A DNA stretch of 23,423 nt from an uncultured Ignavibacteria bacterium (GTDB lineage Bacteria; Bacteroidota; Ignavibacteria; Ignavibacteriales; Ignavibacteriaceae): contig CALKUG010000065.1 in the NCBI GenBank assembly GCA_937996765.1, positions 1 through 23,423 on the forward strand, read 5' to 3'. Shown piece by piece: positions 1 through 7,719 of the stretch. Numbering within the stretch: position 1 is the first letter of the stretch; each line of letters begins with the position of its first letter. Below the pieces are notes generated by a model, which was not told where the DNA came from, made no database searches, and saw only the letters and a list, made by a program, of their open reading frames with translations. Both the position numbers and the translations under genes were made by a program.

Positions 1-1013
1 CACAATATATGAATATGTACCGTTCTAACGATAAGGGTGTTAATTGGACATCTGTCAATTCTCCCAAAAACGGAATAGAACCCTTTATTGCACCATTTGT
101 AACCGCGTATAACAATCCTGCAATTGTTTATGCAGGTTCCGACCGCGTATTTAAGTCAACTAATTATGGTAGTTCTTTTACACCTAATTCAGTTCGACTT
201 TCAACAAATCCGCTCTATTCAATGTCTATAGCTCGCAGTGACGATAATATTCTTTATGTAACAACTGCCCCTGTTAACACAACCGCCGCAGTGTTTAAAA
301 CAACTAATGGCGGAACATCATGGAATTCTGTATCCACAGGGCTGCCCAATCGCTATTTAACTAATATTGCAATACATCCCGAAGACCCTAACAAAGTATA
401 TGTTACCGTTGCTGGATATGGCACGCCCCACCTCTATTATACTGATAATGGTGGTATTTCTTGGCAGGCCATTGAAAACGGAATACCCGACTTGCCAACT
501 TTTGCCATTGCATTAGACCCCGCAAATCCCGATGTGCTCTATCTCGGGAATGAGGTAGGCGTACTTTGTTCTACCAATGGCGGTGTTTCTTGGGAAGATT
601 TTAGTAGCGGCTTGCCGGAAGTTGTTATTGTATATGATTTAGAAATTTCGGAAAGCAATCGCAATATGCGATGTGTTACGCACGGCAATGGAGTTTTCGA
701 AATAAAACTTCCTGATGTTACTTTATCAAACGAACAATTTGATACTCCCAAAAGTGTTAATCTGCTTCAGAATTATCCGAACCCGTTTAATCCTTCTACA
801 ACTCTTTCATTCTCTATTCGTGAAGCGGGTACAGTTAAACTCACTTTGCATTCTGTTGCCGGAGAATTGTTGCAAACTATTACCGAAGGATATTACACTG
901 AAGGAGAGCATCAATTCAAATTCAATGCAGGTAACTTGGCTACTGGAGTTTATATTTATTCGATTTCTATTGGCAATCAATCCGTTTCACGTAAAATGAT
1001 GATACTCAAATAG
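1..1013 (+). CDS. Secreted beta-propeller (BNR/sortilin-like) protein with T9SS sorting domain, 5'-truncated
   Basis: This is the C-terminal end of a larger secreted protein: the frame is open to the window edge, so the first ATG (position 9) is probably internal. Roughly residues 1-225 consist of repeats of the BNR/Asp-box kind, with motifs such as 'TTNGGTSWNSV', 'TDNGGISWQAI' and 'STNGGVSWEDF', each followed by 'hPxDPNxVYV'-like strands. This is the pattern of sialidase/Vps10-like beta-propellers. No catalytic residues can be assigned. The last ~80 residues start at 'NLLQNYPNPFNPSTT' and end in a short beta-rich tail with 'VSRKMMILK', as in type A C-terminal sorting domains of T9SS cargo. 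By family knowledge it should cross the outer membrane through T9SS and be attached or released. Only 21 nt separate it from the next gene and no terminator is visible there. The substrate or ligand is unknown. Confidence 0.85.
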   Translation, partial: QYMNMYRSNDKGVNWTSVNSPKNGIEPFIAPFVTAYNNPAIVYAGSDRVFKSTNYGSSFTPNSVRLSTNPLYSMSIARSDDNILYVTTAPVNTTAAVFKTTNGGTSWNSVSTGLPNRYLTNIAIHPEDPNKVYVTVAGYGTPHLYYTDNGGISWQAIENGIPDLPTFAIALDPANPDVLYLGNEVGVLCSTNGGVSWEDFSSGLPEVVIVYDLEISESNRNMRCVTHGNGVFEIKLPDVTLSNEQFDTPKSVNLLQNYPNPFNPSTTLSFSIREAGTVKLTLHSVAGELLQTITEGYYTEGEHQFKFNAGNLATGVYIYSISIGNQSVSRKMMILK

Positions 1014-1034
1014 AGTTATTAACAAGGTTTAAGT

Positions 1035-2180
1035 ATGAGTAAACAACTGATTATTAAAACCGGTAATCAAATGATTGCCGAAGGGGCACTTAAAGCAGGA
1101 TGTATGTTTTTTGCAGGATATCCCATAACTCCTGCTTCAGGCATCTATAAAACAATGACCGAAGAGCTCCCAAAAATTGCAGGTTGTTCGGTATCAGCAC
1201 CTGATGAAATTTCTGCCATTGCTTATGCAATTGGTGCATCAATGCGTGGTGTTAAGGCAATGACCGCCACCTCGGGTCCCGGATGGGCTTTAATGATTGA
1301 ATCTGTGCAGTACTCCCTCATTACCGAAACACCAATAGTAATTGCTTTAGTGCAACGCTTAGGACCTGCAACAGGTGGTGCTACTCAAAACGCGCAAGGA
1401 GATATTTATTTTAGTCAGTTTATGACATCCGGAGGATACACCATCCCAACTCTTTGCCCAACCAATGCACGCGAGGCATATGCATTAACAATAAAAGCAT
1501 TTTCAATAGCCGAGAAATTGCGTACACCCGTAATTCTACTCAGTGATAAAGAAACTGCTATGACTTCTGAAACCATTGACATTAATGCTTTGGTTGTTCC
1601 GGAAATTAGTCAAAGAACCCTAAAAGAAGAAGTTGCTTCGCTTGAACAAGTCGAGGAAATGTATTCGATCGAGAACAGTTACGATGTGCCTAAGTTTGCT
1701 GAAGTGGGCGGGGTTTACAAAGTTACAGCAACGGGCTCAGCTCATAATATGAGTGGCGAACTTAAAAAAAATGACCCGGAAACTATGTACCTACTCAGGC
1801 ATCTCGAGGATAAAATCACTTTTAATAAAGAACTCATGAAAGAGTATTTCCTCGATGAGCAGGAAAATGCAGAGCATCTCATAATTGCTTATGGCATTAC
1901 GGCGCGAACAGCAAAAGAAGCCGTGAGGACTTTGCGTGCTCAAAACTTTGCGGTATCGCTTTTGGTAATACACTCTCTCTTCCCAATTCCTGAAGACGTA
2001 ATAGTTACTGCTACATCAAAAGTCTCCAATGTTATTATCCCCGAAGAAAATATGCAAGGTCAATACAGACGGCTCATAAACCATTTGTTTTTTGAGAAAA
2101 AAATTACTCCCATAAATGTAATTGGTAGGCTTATAACACCATCTGAAATAGTTGATGCAGTAGGAGGACACAATGAATAG
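1035..2180 (+). CDS. korA: 2-oxoacid:ferredoxin oxidoreductase, alpha subunit (KorA-like)
   Basis: Alpha subunit of a thiamine-pyrophosphate-dependent oxidoreductase that couples oxidative decarboxylation of a 2-oxoacid to CoA with reduction of ferredoxin (or runs in reverse). The N-terminal pyrimidine-binding domain carries 'GYPITPAS' near residue 29, 'PDEISAIAYAIGAS', 'TATSGPGWALM' and 'RLGPATGGATQ'. The C-terminal part (about 280-381) is the transketolase C-like domain, with 'LIIAYGITARTAKEAV' and 'PEENMQGQY'. At 381 residues it is the short alpha form without the N-terminal gamma domain that many KorA proteins carry; that domain sits on the next gene instead. The stop codon overlaps the start of the beta-gamma gene by 8 nt, so the two are translationally coupled. 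Only a weak AAGG precedes its ATG. 2-Oxoglutarate is the usual substrate of close relatives, but sequence alone does not exclude a branched-chain or other 2-oxoacid. Confidence 0.9.
   Translation: MSKQLIIKTGNQMIAEGALKAGCMFFAGYPITPASGIYKTMTEELPKIAGCSVSAPDEISAIAYAIGASMRGVKAMTATSGPGWALMIESVQYSLITETPIVIALVQRLGPATGGATQNAQGDIYFSQFMTSGGYTIPTLCPTNAREAYALTIKAFSIAEKLRTPVILLSDKETAMTSETIDINALVVPEISQRTLKEEVASLEQVEEMYSIENSYDVPKFAEVGGVYKVTATGSAHNMSGELKKNDPETMYLLRHLEDKITFNKELMKEYFLDEQENAEHLIIAYGITARTAKEAVRTLRAQNFAVSLLVIHSLFPIPEDVIVTATSKVSNVIIPEENMQGQYRRLINHLFFEKKITPINVIGRLITPSEIVDAVGGHNE
2162..2167 (+). promoter_or_regulatory. Strong ribosome binding site of the beta-gamma subunit gene
   Basis: AGGAGG lies inside the 3' end of korA, five nt before the ATG at 2173. 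It is one of only two near-consensus Shine-Dalgarno sites noticed in the window. It supports the ATG that overlaps the korA stop (ATGAATAG) as the true start. Confidence 0.8.
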
Positions 2181-3465
2181 CAGTTGCCAGTTTTTAGACC
2201 ACACACAAGCCCTGCCTTTTTGTAAAGGTTGCGGTCACTCGGTAATACTCCGAAAACTCGATTCGGCACTGGTAAAACTCAACCTCAATCCTGGCGATGT
2301 ATTATTGGTTACCGATATTGGATGTATTGGTCTTTCGGATGCACTTTTCCCCAATGTTCATACTGTACATACCACCCATGGACGCTCAACTGCGTTTGCA
2401 GCCGGAATAGCTATGGCTGACGCAATTCTAAAATCGAACCAATTAAAAACCATTGTGCTGCTTGGTGATGGGGGTTCTATGATTGGGCTGCTTCATCTTG
2501 TACATACTGCTCTTATTAATGTGGATTTAACAGTTATAGTTGCAAATAATTTTCTGTTTGGAATGACCGGTGGGCAACAATCCTCGCTCACACCACTCGA
2601 TTTTGTAACACAAACTTCTCCCCTCGGTTCGTTTATTCCTCCGTTAGATTTATGCGGTACTATTGCCGCAGCCGGGGCACAGAGCGTGATACGTACAACT
2701 ACATCAAACCCCAATTTAGATTTGGTTCTTTCGGAAGAGATTAATAAAAAAGGTTTTTCACTTATCGAAATTTTAGAGATGTGTACAGAACATGCTGTTA
2801 AAAAAAATAATATGAAAGGAAACGCACTCTCCGAAATAGCAGTTGACCAAGGGCTTTCTGTTGGAGTTATTCAAGATAAAAGAAAACCCGACTTTGCAAC
2901 AACTTACAAATCGTTTATAGGTAATCAGAATAATGAGCGAGTTGCTTTCCGCGCACTTGAACAAATTTCGAATACGAACTTAGCTTCTTCTAAAAAGTTT
3001 ATTTTTGCCGGAAGTGCAGGTGAGCGCGTACAATCAGTTGCAGCAGCGCTTTGCGAGGTAGGTACCATGTCGGGACTTTTTACCACACAAAAAAATGATA
3101 ATCCTGTTACACAAGGCAGTGGTTTCTCGATTTCGGAAGTTATTGTAAGTCCCGATGAGATTTATTTTACTGGCGTGGATATTCCGGATTATATCTTTAT
3201 TACATCTCAAGCAGGAGCTGACGAACTTGAAGCTCAAGGGATGTTAGACAAAGTAAACAATCAGACGGTAATATTTTTAGAACAGTCAGTTGATTTAAGA
3301 GAACTACCGGGAACTATAGTTCGTGAGGAATACCGAAAAACATTTACACCCTCGCGGGCAACGGCAGCAGCACTGTTAAACATGGTGCGAACTCACGGTT
3401 CAAATATTATAAAAGCTGAGGCTTTGGAAAACCTGTACAAGAAAAAGTGGAATTTAGTTTTTTAG
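2173..3465 (+). CDS. korB: 2-oxoacid:ferredoxin oxidoreductase, beta-gamma fusion subunit (KorB-KorC-like)
   Basis: Residues 1 to about 240 form the TPP-binding beta subunit. 'CKGCGH' gives Cys17 and Cys20, with further cysteines at 51 and 204; this spacing matches the four ligands of the [4Fe-4S] cluster in two-subunit OFOR enzymes. The TPP/Mg motif runs from G98-D99-G100-G101 to N125-N126, followed by 'LFGMTGGQQS'. Residues about 270-430 form a gamma domain ('FAGSAGERVQSVAAALCEVG', 'GSGFSISEVIVSP', 'PSRATAAALLNMV'), the part that binds CoA in related enzymes. With KorA it would make a complete alpha plus beta-gamma enzyme that passes electrons to ferredoxin; no ferredoxin-domain delta subunit is visible nearby. 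The gene ends one nt from the convergent kinase gene, with no hairpin between them. Fusing gamma to the C terminus of beta, rather than to the N terminus of alpha, is the unusual point. Confidence 0.9.
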   Translation: MNSSCQFLDHTQALPFCKGCGHSVILRKLDSALVKLNLNPGDVLLVTDIGCIGLSDALFPNVHTVHTTHGRSTAFAAGIAMADAILKSNQLKTIVLLGDGGSMIGLLHLVHTALINVDLTVIVANNFLFGMTGGQQSSLTPLDFVTQTSPLGSFIPPLDLCGTIAAAGAQSVIRTTTSNPNLDLVLSEEINKKGFSLIEILEMCTEHAVKKNNMKGNALSEIAVDQGLSVGVIQDKRKPDFATTYKSFIGNQNNERVAFRALEQISNTNLASSKKFIFAGSAGERVQSVAAALCEVGTMSGLFTTQKNDNPVTQGSGFSISEVIVSPDEIYFTGVDIPDYIFITSQAGADELEAQGMLDKVNNQTVIFLEQSVDLRELPGTIVREEYRKTFTPSRATAAALLNMVRTHGSNIIKAEALENLYKKKWNLVF

Positions 3466-3466
3466 T

Positions 3467-4588
3467 TTAATGGGTGTGTGCGGGTAGTTTTATACTAAAG
3501 GTAGTGCCTTTACCTGGGGTGCTTTGCACTGCTATAGAACCACCTTGAAGTTCAACAAATTCTTTACAAAGTATGAGCCCCAAGCCCGTACCTTTATCCA
3601 TTGACTGTCCGATAGATGAATTTTTAACATCTATCCTGAAAAGCTTTTGTATATCATCATCATTCATACCCACCCCGGTATCTGTAACAGAAATTTCAAT
3701 CATAGAATCAGTTTGAGATGCTTGTGTAAAAACCTCACCACCTGCAGGCGTAAACTTAACGGCATTAGTTAATAAATTTCTAACGATAGTATGCGCCAAA
3801 TTATGATCGGCAAAAACTTCTATCGATCCAACGTACTTATTATAAACGTTAACACCTTTAACCTTAGCTTGTCCTACAACAAGCCCAACGTTCTCTTCCA
3901 ATAGCCCTTGCACAGGAATTCCACGAGGTGTGCACTCTATTTTCCCTCCTTTACTCACTGCCCAAGAAAGCAAATTCTCAAGCAAATCATAAACCTTTTG
4001 GCTGGATCTCTCAAGTGCCATAACATATTCTTTGCGTTCTTCCTCAGAGTAGGAGTCGTATGAGTCTGCAAGCATACTACTTAAGCTAAGCAGATTGCTG
4101 GTTGGGTTGCGTAAGTCGTGGGAAATTATGGAAATAAATTTATCTTTGGTGGAATTTGCTTCTGTAAGTTCAATGTTTTGTTGAGCAATGGTATCTTTGG
4201 CTTTTTTTAACTCAAGTTGATTGTCGATGCGGACAAACACTTCTTCTTTTTTAAAAGGCTTAACAATATAGTCAACACCACCAACTCTAAATCCTTTTAC
4301 AATATCTTCAGTTTCAGCTTTTGCAGTAAGAAAAATAATAGGGATTTCTTGCGTGCTTGGAGCAGCTTTAAGTTTATCACAAACCTCGTAGCCATCCATG
4401 CCGGGCATCATAATATCGAGGAGAATTAAGTCAGGACGTTTTTTCTCAGCAACCTGTAAAGCTTCGTAACCGTTAAGTGCCACTTCAATTTTATACCCCT
4501 TACCACGCAACATTTCCCCCACAACCTGAATATTCATCAGGTTATCATCTACAATAAGAATTCGGCATTCAGAAGGGGTTACAGCCAT
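3467..4588 (-). CDS. Receiver-first histidine kinase (REC-HisKA-HATPase)
   Basis: Soluble 373-residue signalling protein with an N-terminal receiver domain (about 9-125). It shows the acidic pair 'VDD' at 14-16, phospho-acceptor Asp58 in 'LLDIMMPGMDGYE', the switch Thr in 'FLTAKAE' and the Lys in 'VKPFK'. A short coiled linker leads to a dimerisation/phosphotransfer domain with His157 ('FISIISHDLRNPTSN'). The HATPase domain follows, with an N box 'NLLTNAVKF', a G1 box 'DTGVGMNDDD' and a G2 box 'GTGLGLILCKE'. It has no membrane segment or sensor domain, so its input is probably phosphorylation of its own receiver by another kinase. It starts 11 nt after the CheY-like gene and very likely shares its transcript. 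No Shine-Dalgarno sequence is visible, so the start is uncertain by a few codons. The kinase core closely resembles that of the PAS kinase at 9539-11017. Confidence 0.9.
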   Translation of the reverse strand: MAVTPSECRILIVDDNLMNIQVVGEMLRGKGYKIEVALNGYEALQVAEKKRPDLILLDIMMPGMDGYEVCDKLKAAPSTQEIPIIFLTAKAETEDIVKGFRVGGVDYIVKPFKKEEVFVRIDNQLELKKAKDTIAQQNIELTEANSTKDKFISIISHDLRNPTSNLLSLSSMLADSYDSYSEEERKEYVMALERSSQKVYDLLENLLSWAVSKGGKIECTPRGIPVQGLLEENVGLVVGQAKVKGVNVYNKYVGSIEVFADHNLAHTIVRNLLTNAVKFTPAGGEVFTQASQTDSMIEISVTDTGVGMNDDDIQKLFRIDVKNSSIGQSMDKGTGLGLILCKEFVELQGGSIAVQSTPGKGTTFSIKLPAHTH

Positions 4589-4599
4589 GGTTCAGCTGC

Positions 4600-4965
4600 T
4601 TATCTTAACACTTTAAGAACTTTTTCGTAAGTAGTATTTACATTAAACGGTTTAAGAATATAGTCGGTGATTCCCAAGTGTAAGGATGATTCTACATGCG
4701 TTCTATCTTTCGAAGCGGTCATCATAATAACCGGAATAGCACTTCTCTCGGGCGTAGAACGTAACTTTGTTAAGAACTCAATGCCATTCATAACGGGCAT
4801 ATCGATATCTAACAAAATCAGATTTGGTTCAAATCTTTTCAATAGTTCTAATCCAACATTGCCATTCTCAGCCAATAGCACATCGCAGTTAAATTTTGCT
4901 TTTAAAAATTTATTGAGAATTAATCTAAATTCTTCACTGTCGTCTATAACCAATACTTGTTTCAT
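4600..4965 (-). CDS. Single-domain response regulator (CheY-like)
   Basis: A 121-residue protein made only of a receiver domain. All key residues are present: acidic pair Asp8-Asp9, phospho-acceptor Asp53 in 'LLDIDMPVMNG', Thr83, and Lys105-Pro106 in 'ILKPFN'. It has no output domain, so it must act as a phosphate shuttle or by protein-protein contact. It lies between a hybrid kinase (61 nt upstream) and a receiver-first kinase (11 nt downstream), all on the same strand. The context therefore suggests it carries phosphate between them or from the pair to another target. Nothing around it (no CheA, CheW or flagellar gene) points to chemotaxis. Confidence 0.92.
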   Translation of the reverse strand: MKQVLVIDDSEEFRLILNKFLKAKFNCDVLLAENGNVGLELLKRFEPNLILLDIDMPVMNGIEFLTKLRSTPERSAIPVIMMTASKDRTHVESSLHLGITDYILKPFNVNTTYEKVLKVLR

Positions 4966-5026
4966 GGGCGTTTTTTCTGTTATTTTCCAAATGTGTACTA
5001 CAAAATAAAAAAAAATAGATATAAAT

Positions 5027-7657
5027 TTATTTTAATTCGTTTATTCTCTTGTCAAAATCTTTAAGTGTGTTTTTTATGCTGCCAATATCAAACTTACCAA
5101 CTGCTTGCAAGAGCTGTTTTGAGACTTCGGCGAAGTAGCGATTTCCAAACTGAAGTGCTATTGTTTCAAGTTCCACTGCAAACTCCTCTGCATCAGTAAG
5201 ACTTGGTACTTCAGATAGCTCCCTCCATCTAACCAATAACTTAGTTTCGAGAATTACGGCTAATTCGGGATTTTTGCCCTCAGAAATTGTTTCCTCTTTT
5301 TTACTTTTGCCGGACTGCTCTTTTTTTGTGTCGGTCAAATTTGGTAAAGATAGATATTTTGAAAGTTTCTCAATGAGATTTTTTCTATCTACGGGTTTTG
5401 CAATCATATCATCAAAAGTTTGCATAATCCGCACTTCATCAGATTCCAACGAAGAAGCGGTAAAAGCTAAAAGAGGTATGTTTTTGGTTGAATCTTTTTT
5501 CTTTAATTTTTCTACCACCTCAAACCCATCCATATCACCCAAATGTATATCAATTAATAACAAATGGGGTTTAACTTGTTCAACAAGTTCGAGAACCTCC
5601 GAACCACTTTCAGCCTCAAAAACCTCAACTTTAAGTTTCTCAAGAGTTAAACGTAACAATACCCTGTTATACTTTACATCATCAGCTATTAGTACTCTTT
5701 TTTTACTCTCGCCAAACGTCTCTAACGATTGTTTCGCAGCTGCTGAAGCTTTTATAACAGCAGGAACTTCAGGGAAAATAATACTAATCAATGTACCTTT
5801 GCCAGGGATTGATTTTAACGCTAACTCGCCATTCATTCGCTCAATTAGCTTTTTGGTAAGTGCAAGACCAAGCCCTGTTCCCCCATATTTTCGTGTAGCA
5901 CTTCCTGTGGTTTGCCTAAAAGATTCAAATATTATCTGTTGTTGCTCAACCGGTATTCCAATTCCCGTGTCTTCAACTTCTATTATAAGTTGTACCGGAG
6001 AAAGTTTTTCTGTAATCTGACTGATGTTTATGATAACATTTACGTAACCGGCTTCAGTGAATTTTACTGCGTTACCTACTATATTAAAAAGTATCTGTCG
6101 GAATCGTATATCATCGATAACAACGTTCACTTGTTCATCGCCGTGATATTCTTGTTTTAATTGAACATTCTTTTGTTGGGCGGTATCATTAAACAGCTTT
6201 ACAGTATCGCCTACAAGAACACGAATATCTGTTTCGTTGGATTTAAGTTCAAATCTGCCCGCCTCTATTTTAGCCATATCCAAAATATCGTTTATTAACG
6301 ATAGTAAGTTCTTACCTGAGCTGTGTATTGCATTAAGATACCCGAGGAGCAGTGCATCATTTATTTTTGTGAGTAACAATTCCGAAAAACCCAATATCGC
6401 ATTGAGGGGTGTACGAATTTCGTGGCTCATGTTGGCAAGGAACTCACTTTTCGAAAGATTTGCGCGATCTGCCTCATCTTTCGATTCTGAAATCTTTCTG
6501 AATGCATTTTCTCTTTCTATCGCACCAGCTATAGCTCGAGAAATAATTCCCACTATTTCTTTTTCTTCTTCTATCCACACTTTATTTTGAGATTTGTTAG
6601 CAAAGATTATCACACCAGTTATAGAGGATTCTCTATACATAAGGCTAGCCGAAACTGATTTCTGCGGTGAAGTAAATAATCCTTCGCCTGCATTAATTGC
6701 ATCTTGATCTGTAAATTCAAAAAACGCATTACCAATAACACTTTGCAGTTTAAACATGCTTAAATAGCTTGTAGAAAGGAATTCAGTCGTTTTATCTGCA
6801 ATTGTACTTGACGTTGTATAATAGAGAACGTCCGGTGCATTTGGATCTGCAGAAGGTTCAAATAAGCCAACTCCATCTGAACCCGTTAGCATTCTTAAAT
6901 CGTAAAGCACTTGATTGATGCACTCCCTGAAGTCATCAATTAAAAGTAACTCAGATGTAATTCTTGTAGCAGTTTTCAATAAGTGAGCAAAACGATTTTG
7001 AAGTAATTGGTTTTGTTTATCTTTTTCTTTCAGATAAACCAATTCAACTAACTGTGCGGCTTGTTCAGCAAATTCTATTTCATATTCAAGCCATTCCCTT
7101 TTGCTTCCTTGCTGCTCAAAACAGACAACACCCAACAGATCACCATTGTCGAACAAGGGAATATCTAATAGTGCTTGAATATCATAAGGTATTAAATAAT
7201 CATCTTTTAAGTCAATCAGATGAGGTGAAGTGAATGTGCAATCACATTTAAGCACAACACTCTGATAGAGAGCATTAAAATAAGAGGGTACGTTGGTTCT
7301 GTTGATGACCATACCCGAGCTATGCTTCAACTCTGCTCTATTAAACAGTGTAATACACTCGAGTTCTTTGCCGTCATTTCGTAAAAACCAAATGCTTACA
7401 CGAGATACTGAAAGTACTTGTAAAGTTATTTCTGTAAATGATTTATAAAAAGAGTCTTGAGATTTAGAAAGAAGTTGATATAATCGCACAAGGGCTTGTT
7501 GATGCGACAAATTTTCAACGAGAGGAAGAATAGGATGAGAATCTGTTAATTCTTTTAACTTTGAGCGCAGAATTTTATTCTCGGAATTTAAGTCCCGCAG
7601 TGCTGTTCGTAATTCTTCAGCGGAGTCTGATTCGGAGAGGTCAAATCTATCAGTCAT
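5027..7657 (-). CDS. Hybrid sensor histidine kinase (GAF-GAF-HisKA-HATPase-REC)
   Basis: An 876-residue hybrid kinase with no obvious membrane segment, so probably cytoplasmic. Residues about 10-45 form a coiled coil. Two GAF-like sensor regions follow (about 60-215 and 225-395; 'LLDIPLFDNGDLLGVVCFEQ' is typical). Next come HisKA with His412 in 'FLANMSHEIRTPLNA', HATPase (about 510-630; 'NIVGNAVKFTEAG', 'DTGIGIP', 'GTGLGLALTKKL') and a receiver (about 655-770; 'LIADD', Asp703 in 'LLIDIHLGDMDGFE', 'AKPVD'). After a charged linker, the last ~75 residues form a helical tail of the type seen at the ends of BarA-like kinases. I see no HxxKG motif that would make it a functional Hpt. The ligand of the GAF domains is unknown. 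It is first in the cluster with the CheY-like and receiver-first kinase genes and has its own promoter-like element. Confidence 0.93.
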   Translation of the reverse strand: MTDRFDLSESDSAEELRTALRDLNSENKILRSKLKELTDSHPILPLVENLSHQQALVRLYQLLSKSQDSFYKSFTEITLQVLSVSRVSIWFLRNDGKELECITLFNRAELKHSSGMVINRTNVPSYFNALYQSVVLKCDCTFTSPHLIDLKDDYLIPYDIQALLDIPLFDNGDLLGVVCFEQQGSKREWLEYEIEFAEQAAQLVELVYLKEKDKQNQLLQNRFAHLLKTATRITSELLLIDDFRECINQVLYDLRMLTGSDGVGLFEPSADPNAPDVLYYTTSSTIADKTTEFLSTSYLSMFKLQSVIGNAFFEFTDQDAINAGEGLFTSPQKSVSASLMYRESSITGVIIFANKSQNKVWIEEEKEIVGIISRAIAGAIERENAFRKISESKDEADRANLSKSEFLANMSHEIRTPLNAILGFSELLLTKINDALLLGYLNAIHSSGKNLLSLINDILDMAKIEAGRFELKSNETDIRVLVGDTVKLFNDTAQQKNVQLKQEYHGDEQVNVVIDDIRFRQILFNIVGNAVKFTEAGYVNVIINISQITEKLSPVQLIIEVEDTGIGIPVEQQQIIFESFRQTTGSATRKYGGTGLGLALTKKLIERMNGELALKSIPGKGTLISIIFPEVPAVIKASAAAKQSLETFGESKKRVLIADDVKYNRVLLRLTLEKLKVEVFEAESGSEVLELVEQVKPHLLLIDIHLGDMDGFEVVEKLKKKDSTKNIPLLAFTASSLESDEVRIMQTFDDMIAKPVDRKNLIEKLSKYLSLPNLTDTKKEQSGKSKKEETISEGKNPELAVILETKLLVRWRELSEVPSLTDAEEFAVELETIALQFGNRYFAEVSKQLLQAVGKFDIGSIKNTLKDFDKRINELK

Positions 7658-7683
7658 TATTTCTCATACGATTAAGGTTCATC

Positions 7684-7714
7684 CAAATGTAGCATTTTTA
7701 AGTTAATTTACAAG
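7684..7714 (-). promoter_or_regulatory. Bacteroidota-type promoter for the hybrid kinase gene
   Basis: On the minus strand CTTG (7714-7711), 19 nt and TACATTTG (7691-7684) match the Bacteroidota promoter form TTTG-N19-21-TAnnTTTG. The -7 element is perfect and the -33 element has one mismatch. The start codon at 7657 would then have a leader of about 20 nt. This is the best promoter match in the window and would separate the signalling genes from ada upstream. Confidence 0.6.
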
Positions 7715-7719
7715 GAATA

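Noticed and set aside
4966..5026. Promoter for the CheY-like gene (CACATTTG on the minus strand)
   Set aside because: The -7-like element has a mismatch at its first base and there is no -33 element at suitable spacing. Cotranscription from the hybrid kinase is simpler.
5274..6020. A 248-codon open frame on the plus strand inside the hybrid kinase gene
   Set aside because: It is antisense to the HATPase-receiver coding region, has a Ser/Phe-rich composition typical of a shadow frame, and has no ribosome site or recognisable domain.
7658..7719. Terminator between ada and the hybrid kinase
   Set aside because: No stem of useful length is present; the gap is better explained by the promoter-like element.
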